Assembly: GCF_032854445.1 (NCBI RefSeq)
Contig: NC_088295.1
Span: 37,311,385-37,375,384, forward strand
From: Liolophura sinensis
Lineage: Eukaryota; Mollusca; Polyplacophora; Chitonida; Chitonidae
DNA: 64,000 nt
Direction of reading: 5' to 3'
The notes below the pieces were generated by a model. It did not search any database. It had not been told where the DNA came from and saw nothing but the letters and a program-made list of their open reading frames with translations. Each line of letters starts with the position of its first letter. Position 1 is the first letter of the stretch. A program made the translations under genes and the position numbers. Shown here piece after piece: positions 55,001 through 64,000 of this stretch.

Positions 55001-57001
55001 AGCTGTGCAGTTTGAGGGATCCAAAAATCTGTTCCAAATCGTACGGCATCTGCACACATGCTGTGCCGTGACAATCGCTCTATGACGCGTTTATAGGCTT
55101 AAGGACAGTGAATATTTCGAGGTCACATCGGGATATTTGAATTCTGCGCCAATATCACCAGATGCGTCTTACAGTGAGGAAGGAATTCCAAGGTGGCCAC
55201 AGGATAGCCACGGTAACTTGCGGCCTGTATGGTGATACCGTATCGGTGGATATGTGACATAGGCGTATGAAAACATTGTTGAAAGAAAGAAAGGGTATCT
55301 AAGGATATTCGCATAATGTGAAGCAAACGCCACACATCCTAAACGCCCTCATTGCTTGGCAAATTGTTCTCATGTCCTCTGTTAAATTTCAGGCCCTAAC
55401 TGTTTTGTGGGTGAAAAGATCATTCCTGCTGAGAAAGATGTGAAGATTGATGGTAAGGTATGTAGATGTCCTGACCCGTGGTCTGGTAACGGACAGCTTC
55501 ACCAGCAAGCCGTGTGTCGACCAGACGGCTGTCTCCATTACGATGGTAAACTCTATCCTCCGGGAGACTTCAAACCCTCGCCGTGTGAGTGGTGTCATTG
55601 TCCACCAGAAGGAGGAGAAGCTTTCTGTGCCATTGCTGACTGCGCCATGCCCATGTGTGTAGACTCTGTGAGAGAGCCAGATCAGTGTTGTCCCAGGTGT
55701 CCTAATGGTAAGATGTTTTGTTGATTGATTGACTGACTGATTGACTGGTATTTAACACTGTATACATACATATTTGTCTCTGATGCTGGCGCTCAGGAAA
55801 CCGAATGACCAAAACAACTTGAACCCTTCACAAGTGGCAAATAACTGCCGACGATTTCTCTACATGCTCAGTTTGTGTGTCACATTAGTGGAAGACAAGA
55901 TATTCCAAAGAACGTCATGAAAGACCACGTAAACTGCTAACAGCTTATTGTCACCAAGGACATAAGACAAGATGTATCAGAGGAACGGGGAAATATACAC
56001 CTATGTGTATTCTATATACAGGGACGTTAACTGACCGAGTAGGTAATGACAGGAAATCTTAGATGGCTACAACTAGATAGCTAGATGTCATCACTTTAAA
56101 AATTTCCTACTGTGGTGTCAGTAAATATATGTAGAGATGCCATAAAATTAAGATTAAATTTACAGATATAACAGGCGTCAAGAGGCAGTACATAATCGGA
56201 CACATATGCCATTATTTTCTCGCATCAAGAATTAGGCCACTTTCTGTTCTTCTAGACCTTAGTCATGAGCGCTTATGAAGTCTTTATAACTTGTATAGAA
56301 CAGTTTTATTTCAAATGTTTCTGTATTCTATATTTGAAATTCTTTGGGGAATGACGGTTAGAACACATGCATTCTTTAAAGAACAACGCTTGTTTAGTTA
56401 ACAAGATAAAGGCTAGGGCATAATGTAGCTAAATTTAAACTGAAAACATTTTAACACCATTAACGTAATAGTCGTGGGTAAGAGCCTCAGTGTAAGGACT
56501 AATATAACTTAACAAAAGTATCAATATGGCAAAATTTAAGCGGGCTCCAAGACCCGATTTGTACGTTAACATCTCAGTTGAGATGAGATGCCAGTATATT
56601 GGAGCAAAGTATACATGTATATAAAATTCTTTTAATCTAAAAACTGTTCTGTATTACCTACCATTGCTTTTTGATTTGCTACCTGCAACGTATATAGGAA
56701 AACTTCTGAGTTTGAAAAGGAAGCGATGTTTCCCAACCGAATGTTCGTGCCAACGCTGGGAAGAAATTATTTTAAACAAAAAATAATTTTTTGTGGCACT
56801 AATGCGCTTTTGTGTTATTGTTTAGGTCCAAACTGTTACTATGGTGAGGAGATTGTCCCGGCTGGGGAAGAGTTCAAGCGGAACGGCACGATTTGCCGAT
56901 GTCCGGATCATCATTATGGATTTGGCTGGGAATCCTCCGCTGTGCAGGCCGAGTGTGTTGATCCCTCCAAGAAAATAAAGAAAGCATCCAGTCTTAAATA
57001 A
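51626..57001 (+). CDS. Secreted VWC-module protein gene, five exons, frame breaks in modules 1 and 2
   Basis: The exons are 51626-52020, 53471-53787, 54445-54759, 55393-55707 and 56826-57001. All internal junctions are phase 1-1 (a final G joined to GTAATAAC, GCCCTAAC or GTCCAAAC), the symmetric class used in exon shuffling. The product would have a signal peptide (VGVKDLVLLALLGRLAQA), a Thr/Pro mucin-like stretch, a VWC module and three repeats of a 4-Cys piece plus a VWC module. It ends with a lone 4-Cys piece and a basic tail. VWC modules bind growth factors or matrix partners outside cells, so a secreted matrix or signalling-modulator role is likely but inferred. Single-base insertions break modules 1 and 2 while modules 3 and 4 are intact. 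This could be assembly error or a decaying gene. The start at 51626 was chosen for the signal peptide; an in-frame ATG at 51521 also exists. Confidence 0.75.
52021..53470. other. Intron 1 of the VWC gene, with a repetitive Asn/Asp/Lys open frame
   Basis: Non-coding overall. At 53138-53371 a 77-codon plus frame reads as repeats of D-x-V-E-K/N (NNVENDKDTVEKGRNNVEND). It comes from a 15-30-base periodic sequence with GTTGAAAATGAC-like units. It is probably a degenerate minisatellite. No splice link to the gene was found. Confidence 0.5.
53471..53787 (+). CDS. VWC gene exon 2: 4-Cys piece plus VWC module, two single-base insertions
   Basis: Acceptor AAATTCAG, donor ACG/GTAAGA. It starts NNCYVGETIIPAEEDVKIDG, then VCRCPDPWSGNG. 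Compared with exons 3 and 4, there is an extra C near 53611 (GGTGTCCTGCATTACG) and an extra T near 53641 (CCCTGTTGGAG). The first breaks the frame into a stop, and after the second the proper frame resumes with FQPSPCEFCHCPEGGGEAF. Its length is 317, against 315 in its two siblings, exactly two bases longer. Confidence 0.75.
53822..53945 (+). mobile_element. Truncated SINE-like fragment
   Basis: A tRNA-like start GCTTGGTCGAGTGGCTAAAG is followed, after a short body, by GTGAGTGAAATTTTCTCAAA, then TATAACGTAAAACCC, close to the SINE 3' ends in this window. It lies in intron 2. Confidence 0.5.
54445..54759 (+). CDS. VWC gene exon 3: 4-Cys piece plus VWC module, intact
   Basis: The 315-base exon is in phase 1-1. 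It codes GPNCYVGEKIIPAEKDVKID, then VCRCPDPWSYDGHLHQQAVC, then DGCLHYDGKLYPPGDFKPSP, CEWCHCPPEGGEAFC and CVDSVREPDQCCPTCPNG. The acceptor is ATATTCCAG. Its last two thirds are almost identical to exon 4. Confidence 0.9.
55393..55707 (+). CDS. VWC gene exon 4: 4-Cys piece plus VWC module, intact
   Basis: It is the same length and phase as exon 3, with acceptor AATTTCAG and donor AATG/GTAAGA. It differs from exon 3 in a few residues (SGNGQ for SYDGH, ADCAM for AACAM, PRCPNG for PTCPNG). The near-identity from CRPDGCLHYDGK to DQCC points to recent duplication or gene conversion. Confidence 0.9.
55708..56825. other. Intron 4 of the VWC gene
   Basis: AT-rich with no recognised element. It ends in the acceptor TTGTTTAG. 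Confidence 0.6.
56826..57001 (+). CDS. VWC gene exon 5: terminal 4-Cys piece and stop
   Basis: It enters in phase 1 as GPNCYYGEEIVPAGEEFKRN, then TICRCPDHHYGFGWESSAVQ, then AECVDPSKK and a Lys/Ser tail before TAA at 56999-57001. It has the first half of the repeated unit only, so it caps the protein. Confidence 0.85.
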
Positions 57002-58940
57002 ATTGTTATACAGTTGCAACTGTAAAAAACTATCCTTTCTTGCTAAATTTTATGGTATTATTGGTCTATATAAGTAGGATTTATTTAAGATGCCAGGGAG
57101 CAGTAGAATAACAAACAAAAACTCGAGTAGGCTTATATATGTCTTTCTGTGTGTTCTGTACATTTGCATTCCGACTGCATTTTCAAATAATTTAGTGTCA
57201 TTTCCGATACACCTCTGACCTAAGAAATCAGATACTTAAAATTATGCTGCTTCTTAAGTAATTTTCCATTTTTTTGTGTAGCTATGAGCTGACCTGATGA
57301 AGGATTGTGGAGTGTGTCATAAGCGCTGACTATAAAGACAAGAGAAACTGAATAGTCTACCTGTTATTTATACTTAGCCGTTTGACAGAATGAATACTTA
57401 TATAATTGGATATATGAAATTGTGTTTAAAAATTTCATATTTTATTGAGTACAGGTCGATGGCTCTACGCTGGTATACTTTGGTTGTGTGTTGAAGTGGC
57501 AGAATGGCAAAATACGAATAAGCAATACTGTGTTCTCTAAACCATTGTTTTTCGTGTGCAGTTCGAGGGCATTTTTCTGATTATCAAGTAATTTATGTGG
57601 TTGTTAAGCTCCCTTGTTCATGAAGGTAATAAACTGTATTTGCTGTTGTCATTAAGTATTTATTTCACAGGCAAGACAGGACTGCTTGTGTATCGCCCTT
57701 GTGATGGCTAACAACAGTCTGACGCGGTAAAAGTGAAAGCCATGTGCAATCAATACATTTTATTTGCTTATTTCTATCATATTTAAATACAAAAATTAAT
57801 AAAGAAAACCTGTATCAGTTAACATGGTTTTGTGAGACCCTTTCTTGAGGAATTTACGTAGATCACTATGAATCTGTTGTGGGAATGTTCACAAAATGCA
57901 CTCATTCATTTCATTTTCACTATAAGTATCACTGCTTGTGAAAAAATGACAGTTCCTATTTACACGCGTGAAAGTGGATGCCACTTCACAATTGAAGAGC
58001 CACTTGTCATTACTTTTCCACACACTCACTAAACTGTGTGAGTATGGGGTTAAACGATGTTTATGTAGAGTGTCCATGCACACGGGGTGTACCTGTGTCA
58101 TGTGTGAAAACTACAATAAACTTATTAGTACAATAAATTAATATTAATAAAAACCTAACGTGTGATCATTAAAACATACAAGAAAGCACCCCTTCATATT
58201 TCCCGAAGAAAAATTGGCTAACTATTAGATAGAATTAGAATCTGAATTCAAGTTCCTTAGCGTTGTCGTCAGCGAAAATTTGCCATCGATATATTTTCAA
58301 TAAATTTTCTCATAACGCATGAATTATAAAATATATAAAGAACTCAATTCACACAAAAACACTGCTAGTACTCTATTTCTTCCTCATTTTACCATATCTT
58401 TCCAGTGCTAATGCTCTGTAACATCATAGAACCTACCCAACTTTCTTGTATATTTTGCAAAAGCGGGCAGTTGGCATCATCACTTCATTACACAAACTTG
58501 CCCACACCCTGCCCTTATTCCAACATTCAAAGATCCTTGATATTGATCAGTACATTCTAATTAAGACGAGCAGCATAAAGAGAAAAACCAGACCAGCGAC
58601 GACAGTATGACAGTTGTGAAATAGTCACACGTAGGCTGGTGAAATACAAATTTTTTTCAATTTACCTCAGTTAGAGTTTTATCCTGATTATTCTTGTAAA
58701 TGCATAAATAGTAACAAATTACATGTATTTACAATAATTTCACTTGACAAGTTAACTTCCATTACTTCATATAGAAAATCCCCCTCAAATTTCTAGGAAC
58801 CTTTTAAATATTTTTTCAAAATACGGTCTGATGCACACTCTTATCCTGCACGAAATGAAAGATTAAATCTTCATAAGAACTAATCTAATATTAATATTAA
58901 TTAATAATACTATGCTATAATATTATTAGATTATATTAAT
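57002..58940. other. Intergenic stretch between the VWC gene and the Tc1 element
   Basis: No gene was recognised. Candidate polyadenylation signals AATAAA are seen near 57628 and 57798, too far from the stop to assign. Just before the transposon the sequence is almost pure A/T (58890-58950). Confidence 0.45.
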
Positions 58941-58948
58941 CATATTAT

Positions 58949-60490
58949 AATATACTATCCAAAAAAAGAAACGCATAACCCGGTTTTTTGCGGAGGTGAT
59001 GCAGTCTTTTCAATTATGCATAACTAAATAAGGAATTGCTATTTTGCAAATATTTTTTTACACAGATTAAGGAAGGGTCCATATCTAGACAACAAGGCCA
59101 TCAACTTGAGGTAAGACACTCACAATGAGTCTCCCACTTGAGTGGAATGTCAGTATCTGTTGTGACCACCACGGGCACGAATAACAGTTCTGACACGCCT
59201 TTTCATGGACTGGATGAGACGCTGGATAGAGGCCTGGGGAATGTTCTGCCACTCCTCCTGCAAACATGCAACTTGCTCTTGAAGCGTTTGGGGTTGAGGT
59301 TGACGTTGGCGTAGACGTCGATCAAGTTCATCCCACAGATGCTCAATTGGGTTAAGATCCGGGGAACGGGACGGCCAGGGTAGCACATTTACATTGTTTT
59401 CGGCGAGGAAGTCCCTTGTGACACGTGCCGTGTGCGGTCTGGCGTTGTCCTGCTGGAACAACTCCCGCTGAACGTCAATGACAGGTAAGAGGTGTGGCTG
59501 CAGGATGGTGTCTCGGTAGCGTACGGCCGTAAGATTTCCCTGAACGTGGAAAAGATTTGTACGACCAGTATACGATATTGCTGCCCACATCATCACACTC
59601 CCTCCACCAAATCTGTCCACTTGGCGTACGCAGTTAGGGGCATAACGTTCGTGAGCACGTCTGTAAACCCGGTTTCTACCATCACGTCTCTGCAATAGGA
59701 ATCTGGACTCATCACTGAACCAAATGCGTCGCCAGTTGCGTAGATTCCATGCAGTCACGTTGTTACACCATCGGAGGCGATTGGCGCGATGGTGAGGACG
59801 CAGCACGATCCCAACATAGGGCCTCCTGGCTCTCAGTCCATGTTCCCTCAGTCTGTTCCGCACTGTCTGACCTGATATCCTCCTCAGTCCCGGTATGCTG
59901 GCTGCTGTACTTTCAGCTGTAGCACAACGGTCACGCAAATGGAGGACCCTTATGTAGCGATCTTGGGCTGCTGTAGTGACACGTGGTCGACCTGAACGCC
60001 GACGGTCATTTGTTGTCCCGGTATTGTTGTAGCGGGCAGCAAGCCGTGAAATCGTGCTCTGGCTGACGTGTAGACGCCTAGAAATGGACGATTGGGACTC
60101 TCCAGCTTGAAGTCTTCCAATGGCAATATTTCTTGTGACAGTGTCAAGACGTGGCATGTTGAATCAGCTTGAAAACACCACTTGAAAGACGCCGATTTCC
60201 GGCCCGAAGTTGCGGTTTTATAGTCACACACTGCATGCTTTCCATGCGTAAGTTCGGCGTGTAAGACTGCACGTGATGCAATGTGGTGCTGTATTTTTTA
60301 CTTCTTCCAAAAACGGCCTCCAAACTCAACATTTTCAACCAAGAAATGTTTTGAGGAATAAAATGTGTGCTAACTGTGACTATTAACAATATTAAAACAC
60401 ATTTTGCTCATGAAATGAAGACAAAATGTATTTATTTCATTTTAAAATAAAACAAAACACCTATGCGTTTCTTTTTTTGGATAGTATATT
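58949..60490 (-). mobile_element. Complete Tc1-type DNA transposon
   Basis: Terminal inverted repeats match exactly over about 25 bases. The left end starts TACTATCCAAAAAAAGAAAC (from 58952), and the right end is the reverse complement (to about 60487). Flanking TA/ATA is consistent with the TA target duplication of the Tc1/mariner group. One gene, in reverse orientation, fills most of the element. Perfect ends and an open gene suggest a recent insertion. Confidence 0.95.
59150..60157 (-). CDS. Tc1-family transposase, DD34E, uninterrupted
   Basis: A 335-residue frame of normal length for the family, which cuts and pastes the element at TA sites. The N-terminus holds a paired-like DNA-binding region: the first helix-turn-helix includes GRLQAGESQSSISRRLHVSQ, then a GRPR AT-hook-like motif, then a second helix-turn-helix with ISGQTVRNRLREHGLRARRP. 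Catalytic residues are D in FSDESRF (~150), D in QQDNARPHTA (~240) and E in NPIEHLWDEL. The last two are separated by 34 residues (DD34E). It starts at MPRLDTVTRN, and no frame break was seen. Confidence 0.97.
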   Translation of the reverse strand: MPRLDTVTRNIAIGRLQAGESQSSISRRLHVSQSTISRLAARYNNTGTTNDRRRSGRPRVTTAAQDRYIRVLHLRDRCATAESTAASIPGLRRISGQTVRNRLREHGLRARRPYVGIVLRPHHRANRLRWCNNVTAWNLRNWRRIWFSDESRFLLQRRDGRNRVYRRAHERYAPNCVRQVDRFGGGSVMMWAAISYTGRTNLFHVQGNLTAVRYRDTILQPHLLPVIDVQRELFQQDNARPHTARVTRDFLAENNVNVLPWPSRSPDLNPIEHLWDELDRRLRQRQPQPQTLQEQVACLQEEWQNIPQASIQRLIQSMKRRVRTVIRARGGHNRY

Positions 60491-60639
60491 TCAAACGGGA
60501 TAGAACATATCCTGTCGGGCGTTACCAACGCCTCACAATAATCTAACTATTTGTTCATAATTCAAAATGCCTACTCTTATCTGCTGTATTATATTTTATG
60601 TTGGTGAATAAACAAACAAGCAATCAAATAACTTAACAT

Positions 60640-60735
60640 CACTTACGGACTACATTTGCTTGCGCCTTGATCGACGAATGGAGTGATCAGGTACTGCAGT
60701 GTCATGATTGAATTTGTGTACATATATAAATGTGT
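60640..60735 (+). repeat. Local duplicated segment, copy 1
   Basis: It shares with 62518-62615 the blocks TTAACATC, ACTA..TTTGCTTGC, TTGAT.GACGA, GTGATCAGG.ACT, CAGTGT.ATG.TTGAATTTGT. The copies have diverged but are collinear. Confidence 0.75.
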
Positions 60736-61079
60736 TATTTCATATTGGTTGAGTTCGTTGAATAAAGATATCTATCTCGTTCTTTGAGGTCGGACTGTAG
60801 CAACAGTATCGCTCTTCAAACACACAGCTGATGTGACGGTACGAAAAATTTAATTAATTCTTTTTCCCTGGTAGTCTATGTGACAGTGTTTATTAGGCAA
60901 GATTGTCAAGTATAAATTTCGGAAAAGTGTATACGTCAGTGCAAATAATAAGGTGGTGTAATGTAGGAAGATTATCTTACACACCCAATCCTCCGGTTAT
61001 CAACCACCATCATCTTGATGAAACTGTGTTAATGTGACTAACACTCTTAATGAAATATTACAGCGAAGATCTGTGCAGT

Positions 61080-61285
61080 TGTTACGCAATTCTCGTGCAG
61101 CTGTTAAGAGTCAATTCTCTGCTGATCAGCAACCGTCGTGAACCACGACAAACAGCCTACCTGTAAATTAAAGTGTCCAAAATTACTGGCTAGTTATTTC
61201 AACGAGGAAAGTCGGGGTTAAAGTGACTGGTTCAATAACTTTGGTGCTGTTGGCACTTCCTGCTCATCTAAGGAATTGCTAATTA
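61080..61285 (+). pseudogene. Relic resembling exon 1 of the VWC gene (signal peptide region)
   Basis: AGTTATTTCAACGAGGAAAG, then TCGGGGTTAAAGTGACTGG, then TTTGGTGCTGTTGGCACTTC aligns with 51592-51665 (GAGTTATTGCAACGATGAAA, then GTCGGAGGGGAAGAATGG, then TTTGGTGTTGTTGGCGCTTT). The ATG is lost and no Thr/Pro repeat or VWC module follows, since a MITE begins at 61312. It is a dead partial duplicate. Confidence 0.6.
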
Positions 61286-61311
61286 AACTGAAACTGAATT
61301 AAAACTGAATA

Positions 61312-61711
61312 AAAAATAACACTATAAAACTGTTCTACTGGACAATGTATATTATTTACTGACGTTACGGGGGACAACCTATCACCTTCAACAGAGTAAA
61401 CAAAAAGAATTCCTATTTATATAGAAAAAAAATTATTCACTCATGCAAAGCTGTATATTCAAATTCGGTCACTATATACCAGCTCCTGTTGTCTCATTGT
61501 TTTAAACTGTATAGACCCATTGTATACTTCGACCATGAACGTGAAATGTGTTCACCATGAAACCTGTACGTACTGGTTTGTTCACTTTGTTTTTGTATGT
61601 AACAACATAAATAAGAATTCTTTTTGTCTAACACCTTACTCTGTTGAAGGCGATAGGTTGTCGCCGCAACGTCTGTAAATAATGTACATTGTCACAGTTT
61701 TATTGTGTTAT
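61312..61711. mobile_element. MITE or foldback element with ~100-bp inverted arms
   Basis: The left arm (61314-61421) contains AATAACACTATAAAACTGTT, ACAATGTATATTATTTACTG, GACAACCTATCACCTTCAAC and CAAAAAGAATTCCTATTTAT. The right arm (61604-61711) is its imperfect reverse complement: AAATAAGAATTCTTTTTGTC, GTTGAAGGCGATAGGTTGTC, GTAAATAATGTACATTGTCA and GTTTTATTGTGTTAT. The ~180-bp centre has no open frame. Confidence 0.85.
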
Positions 61712-61764
61712 CTTTCTATTAGTATACTAACCTGGATTTCTGAAAATCCACATTCTATCAATTA

Positions 61765-61960
61765 TTACATAGTTATTTATTTATTTATTTGATTGATGTT
61801 TTACGCCGTACTCAAGAATATTTCACGTATACCACGGCGGTATTATGGTGGAAGGAAACCGGGCAGAGCCCGGGGGAAATCCACGACCATCCGCAGGTTG
61901 CTGGAAGACTTTCCCACGTATGGCCAGAGAGGAAGCCAGCATGAGCTGGAGTTGTATTAG
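61765..61960 (-). mobile_element. SINE family 1 copy (reverse), head missing
   Basis: TTATTTATTTATTTGATTGA, then TGTTTTACGCCGTACTCAAG, AATATTTCACGTATACCACG, GGAAACCGGGCAGAGCCCGG and CATCCGCAGGTTGCTGGAAG to CATGAGCTGGAGTTG match the family. Truncation lies before the tRNA-like part. Confidence 0.9.
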
Positions 61961-61999
61961 TTAATGAATACATCTAAATACAGTGCACTGGCTATTAAA

Positions 62000-64000
62000 T
62001 GCACGTCATTTGGTGCACGATCAGAAGATCTGGTGTCTGGCGACAGTAGTTTGGTGTCCATCGTCTGGTTGCTCTTACGGAATTACTTATTAATCCTACA
62101 TTTACCAGTCTAAAATTAATAACAATGACTCGATAAAGAGTCATTATTACTATTCTGTTATATCTGCTCTAATCCTGTACATTTTTATTTTACATGGAAA
62201 TGACGCAAACACATGACAAATGACACAACCATCCTCCTCCATTTCACTGCAGTCTCTCCCTTGCACTCAAAACCTGCTCGAGAGCGTCATGGAAGGACCA
62301 TACACACGCAAAGTAGAGGGATGAAGAGCGTTAGTATCAAACCATTTGTCTTTATATGTTTCTTCAGGTTTTAATCAGCTTGTATGTTCCGAAGCGTACG
62401 TCTCCGATTTTAGACCCGTTGACATTCAACGTTGCATGTAGTAGGAAATTCCAAAGTTTAATAGAATTTCAGATAAGTCGGTTTTATTATCTGCATTTAC
62501 TTGCTATGTCATAATTTAACATCTTTTACGAACTATGTTTGCTTGCAGCTTTGATGGACGAGTGACGTGATCAGGCACTTCAGTGTTATGGTTGAATTTG
62601 TATGATATGAAATGAGCAAAGCCTAATTGAGTAAGCAGTACATGACTTAGCATAATGACTTCTAGACTCTGTCTGCTAGCAATACAATGCATTCTGTTCT
62701 ATAGATAACTCTGATTAACTGTATAAATGTATAATTTTCAAGAGCTTGATCTTTTCATTCATACCTCTTCCTTACCCGATAAGATAGCCCTTGGCTTTTT
62801 CCAAAGACCCACTACATATATATACTTCCCCTAACGAGGTATTCTAGAAGTATACCTACTTGAGGTACAACAGACATGTACCACTGAGGTGTAGCATATC
62901 TGAACTGAGGTGTACTGAGGTGTGAGGTACTAGTATACTGACGGTGTAGCACAATATAGGGACATTGTATATGTTAATTAATCTTTGTTTATGTTGTGTG
63001 TATTCTCTATGTGGTAAGGATTATTTTAGCTTCAGTAATGTTCAGTATAAACAAGATATAGCTGAACACAAATTTGCAGAAATATCACATCAGGAGACCC
63101 TTAAAAACAGTTGTTCAATCTTTTAGGTGTATGGATGGCGGAAGTTAGAATGTCTGGAGTAAACCACTATCATTTGACAAGTTACTAACAAACTATTATT
63201 CCCACAAGTGATGTGCGGGTATGCAAACCACATTGAGGTTTTCAACAAACGTTCAGCTGTGTTAACCACTTATCGCCACCAAAGTTTATATTTAAGTCTG
63301 GGATTAAACCTCACCTCATGTACATTCTAGCCTAGCCAATCCTAGTATGGTTAATAACAGACATGTATAGATACGATCATCAGTGGGCGTCTTTTCCATG
63401 TGTGTGATTGTATCAATTGTGATACAGATGAAGTTTCGTGACTATACTCGGTTATTTTATTTTGTAATAAACTTTCAATGGCTTAGAATATGTTTGCATT
63501 TGTTTAAGCTTATGGTTGTACTTGGAAATTAAGATCATATCTCAGTGAGTTGTTTTTGCTCTCAAGTTTTTAAAATTTATTTGGATTGAGAGGAATTGTG
63601 CTTGATGGAGTTTATTTGATTGGTACTCAAGAATGTTATGAGGGCAGTCAACATTATGGTGGGTGGTGTTTGATGGAGTATAACGAGTAGGCCCTCAGCC
63701 TGAAATTCTGATATACATTATATAAACGTTTGTGTTAATAATTATTTCCATGCAGTCAAAAATATTTTTTCTTAATAAAGAAAACACATTTTCCTTCAGT
63801 GGAGATGACAGAAAGGAAAATCTATTTAATATACTTTTTCACTTGCAAGGACTGTAAACAGAGTAGATATCTCTTTCTGTTTCTCTATTTTCTCCCATTT
63901 CCCTATTTTCACCTGTGAGTTAAACTGCGTTGAGAGAGAGAGAGAGGTCTTTCCATCTCGTTATTTGAGATGGGACTGATGCAACAGCTTAGCCCGTCCG
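62000..64000. other. Intergenic stretch with duplicated segments, no gene
   Basis: It contains copy 2 of the local duplicate (62518-62615), short TGAGGTGTA-type repeats (62825-62945), a SINE family 1 scrap (about 63605-63668), a GA run (63934-63946), and near the right edge a segment (63955-63990) resembling 60765-60800. No exon was identified. Confidence 0.5.

Noticed and set aside
54432-55055. 207-codon minus-strand open frame across VWC exon 3
   Set aside because: It is antisense to a clearly conserved cysteine-rich exon, and a matching antisense frame appears at exon 4 because the exons are duplicates. It has no splice logic or domain.
59492-59698. Plus-strand frame inside the transposon
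   Set aside because: Shadow of the transposase gene on the opposite strand.

Overview
This is animal nuclear DNA. It is AT-rich, its genes are split by GT-AG introns, and intergenic and intronic space is filled with transposon debris, SINEs and minisatellites. A Toll-like receptor coded in one exon, secreted VWC-repeat modules, BEL/Pao, Gypsy, LINE, Crypton-like and Tc1 relics, and two abundant tRNA-headed SINE families point to a lophotrochozoan, most likely a mollusc and perhaps a bivalve. The species cannot be named from the sequence.

Layout. 1-780: a decayed Gypsy-type reverse transcriptase, then anonymous DNA with a dimeric repeat (2283-2640), an unexplained GC-richer patch (3057-3877) and a 20-bp minisatellite (4440-4619). 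5674-28795, minus strand: a large multi-exon gene rebuilt from 13 exons. Its predicted product joins armadillo-like repeats, an extended Tudor domain, more armadillo repeats, an Arg/Ser-rich linker, a UBA-like domain, a Schlafen-type AlbA_2 domain and a C-terminal coiled coil. A 9.5-kb intron (8457-17930) holds a BEL/Pao relic, a 71-bp tandem array and a Crypton-like tyrosine recombinase tail. 29560-31330: a decayed LINE on the minus strand. 32850-34420: a dispersed repeat, two reverse transcriptase scraps and a SINE.

40208-42976, plus strand: an intact 922-residue Toll-like receptor, with a likely upstream 5' UTR exon ending at 39521. Inverted copies of two repeats lie on either side of it (32.85-33.2 with 46.1-46.46 kb, and 39.7-40.0 with 46.7-47.0 kb). 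47609-49197: a candidate solo LTR with a heat-shock-like element and a TATA box. 49905-50515: a 28-bp satellite with a higher-order period.

51626-57001, plus strand: a five-exon secreted protein gene with a Thr/Pro mucin-like stretch and repeated cysteine modules on symmetric phase-1 exons. The first two modules carry single-base frame breaks. 58949-60490: a nearly perfect Tc1-type transposon with an open DD34E transposase. 60640-64000: fragments resembling the VWC gene's first exon and repeated flanking blocks, suggesting an old tandem duplication that may continue beyond the window.

The three host genes have no obvious joint function. The minus-strand gene has the domain signature of a germline RNA-granule or small-RNA factor, the TLR is an innate immune receptor, and the VWC gene is an extracellular matrix or secreted factor. 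All exon chains were assembled by hand from splice signals, frame and domain continuity, and need transcript support.
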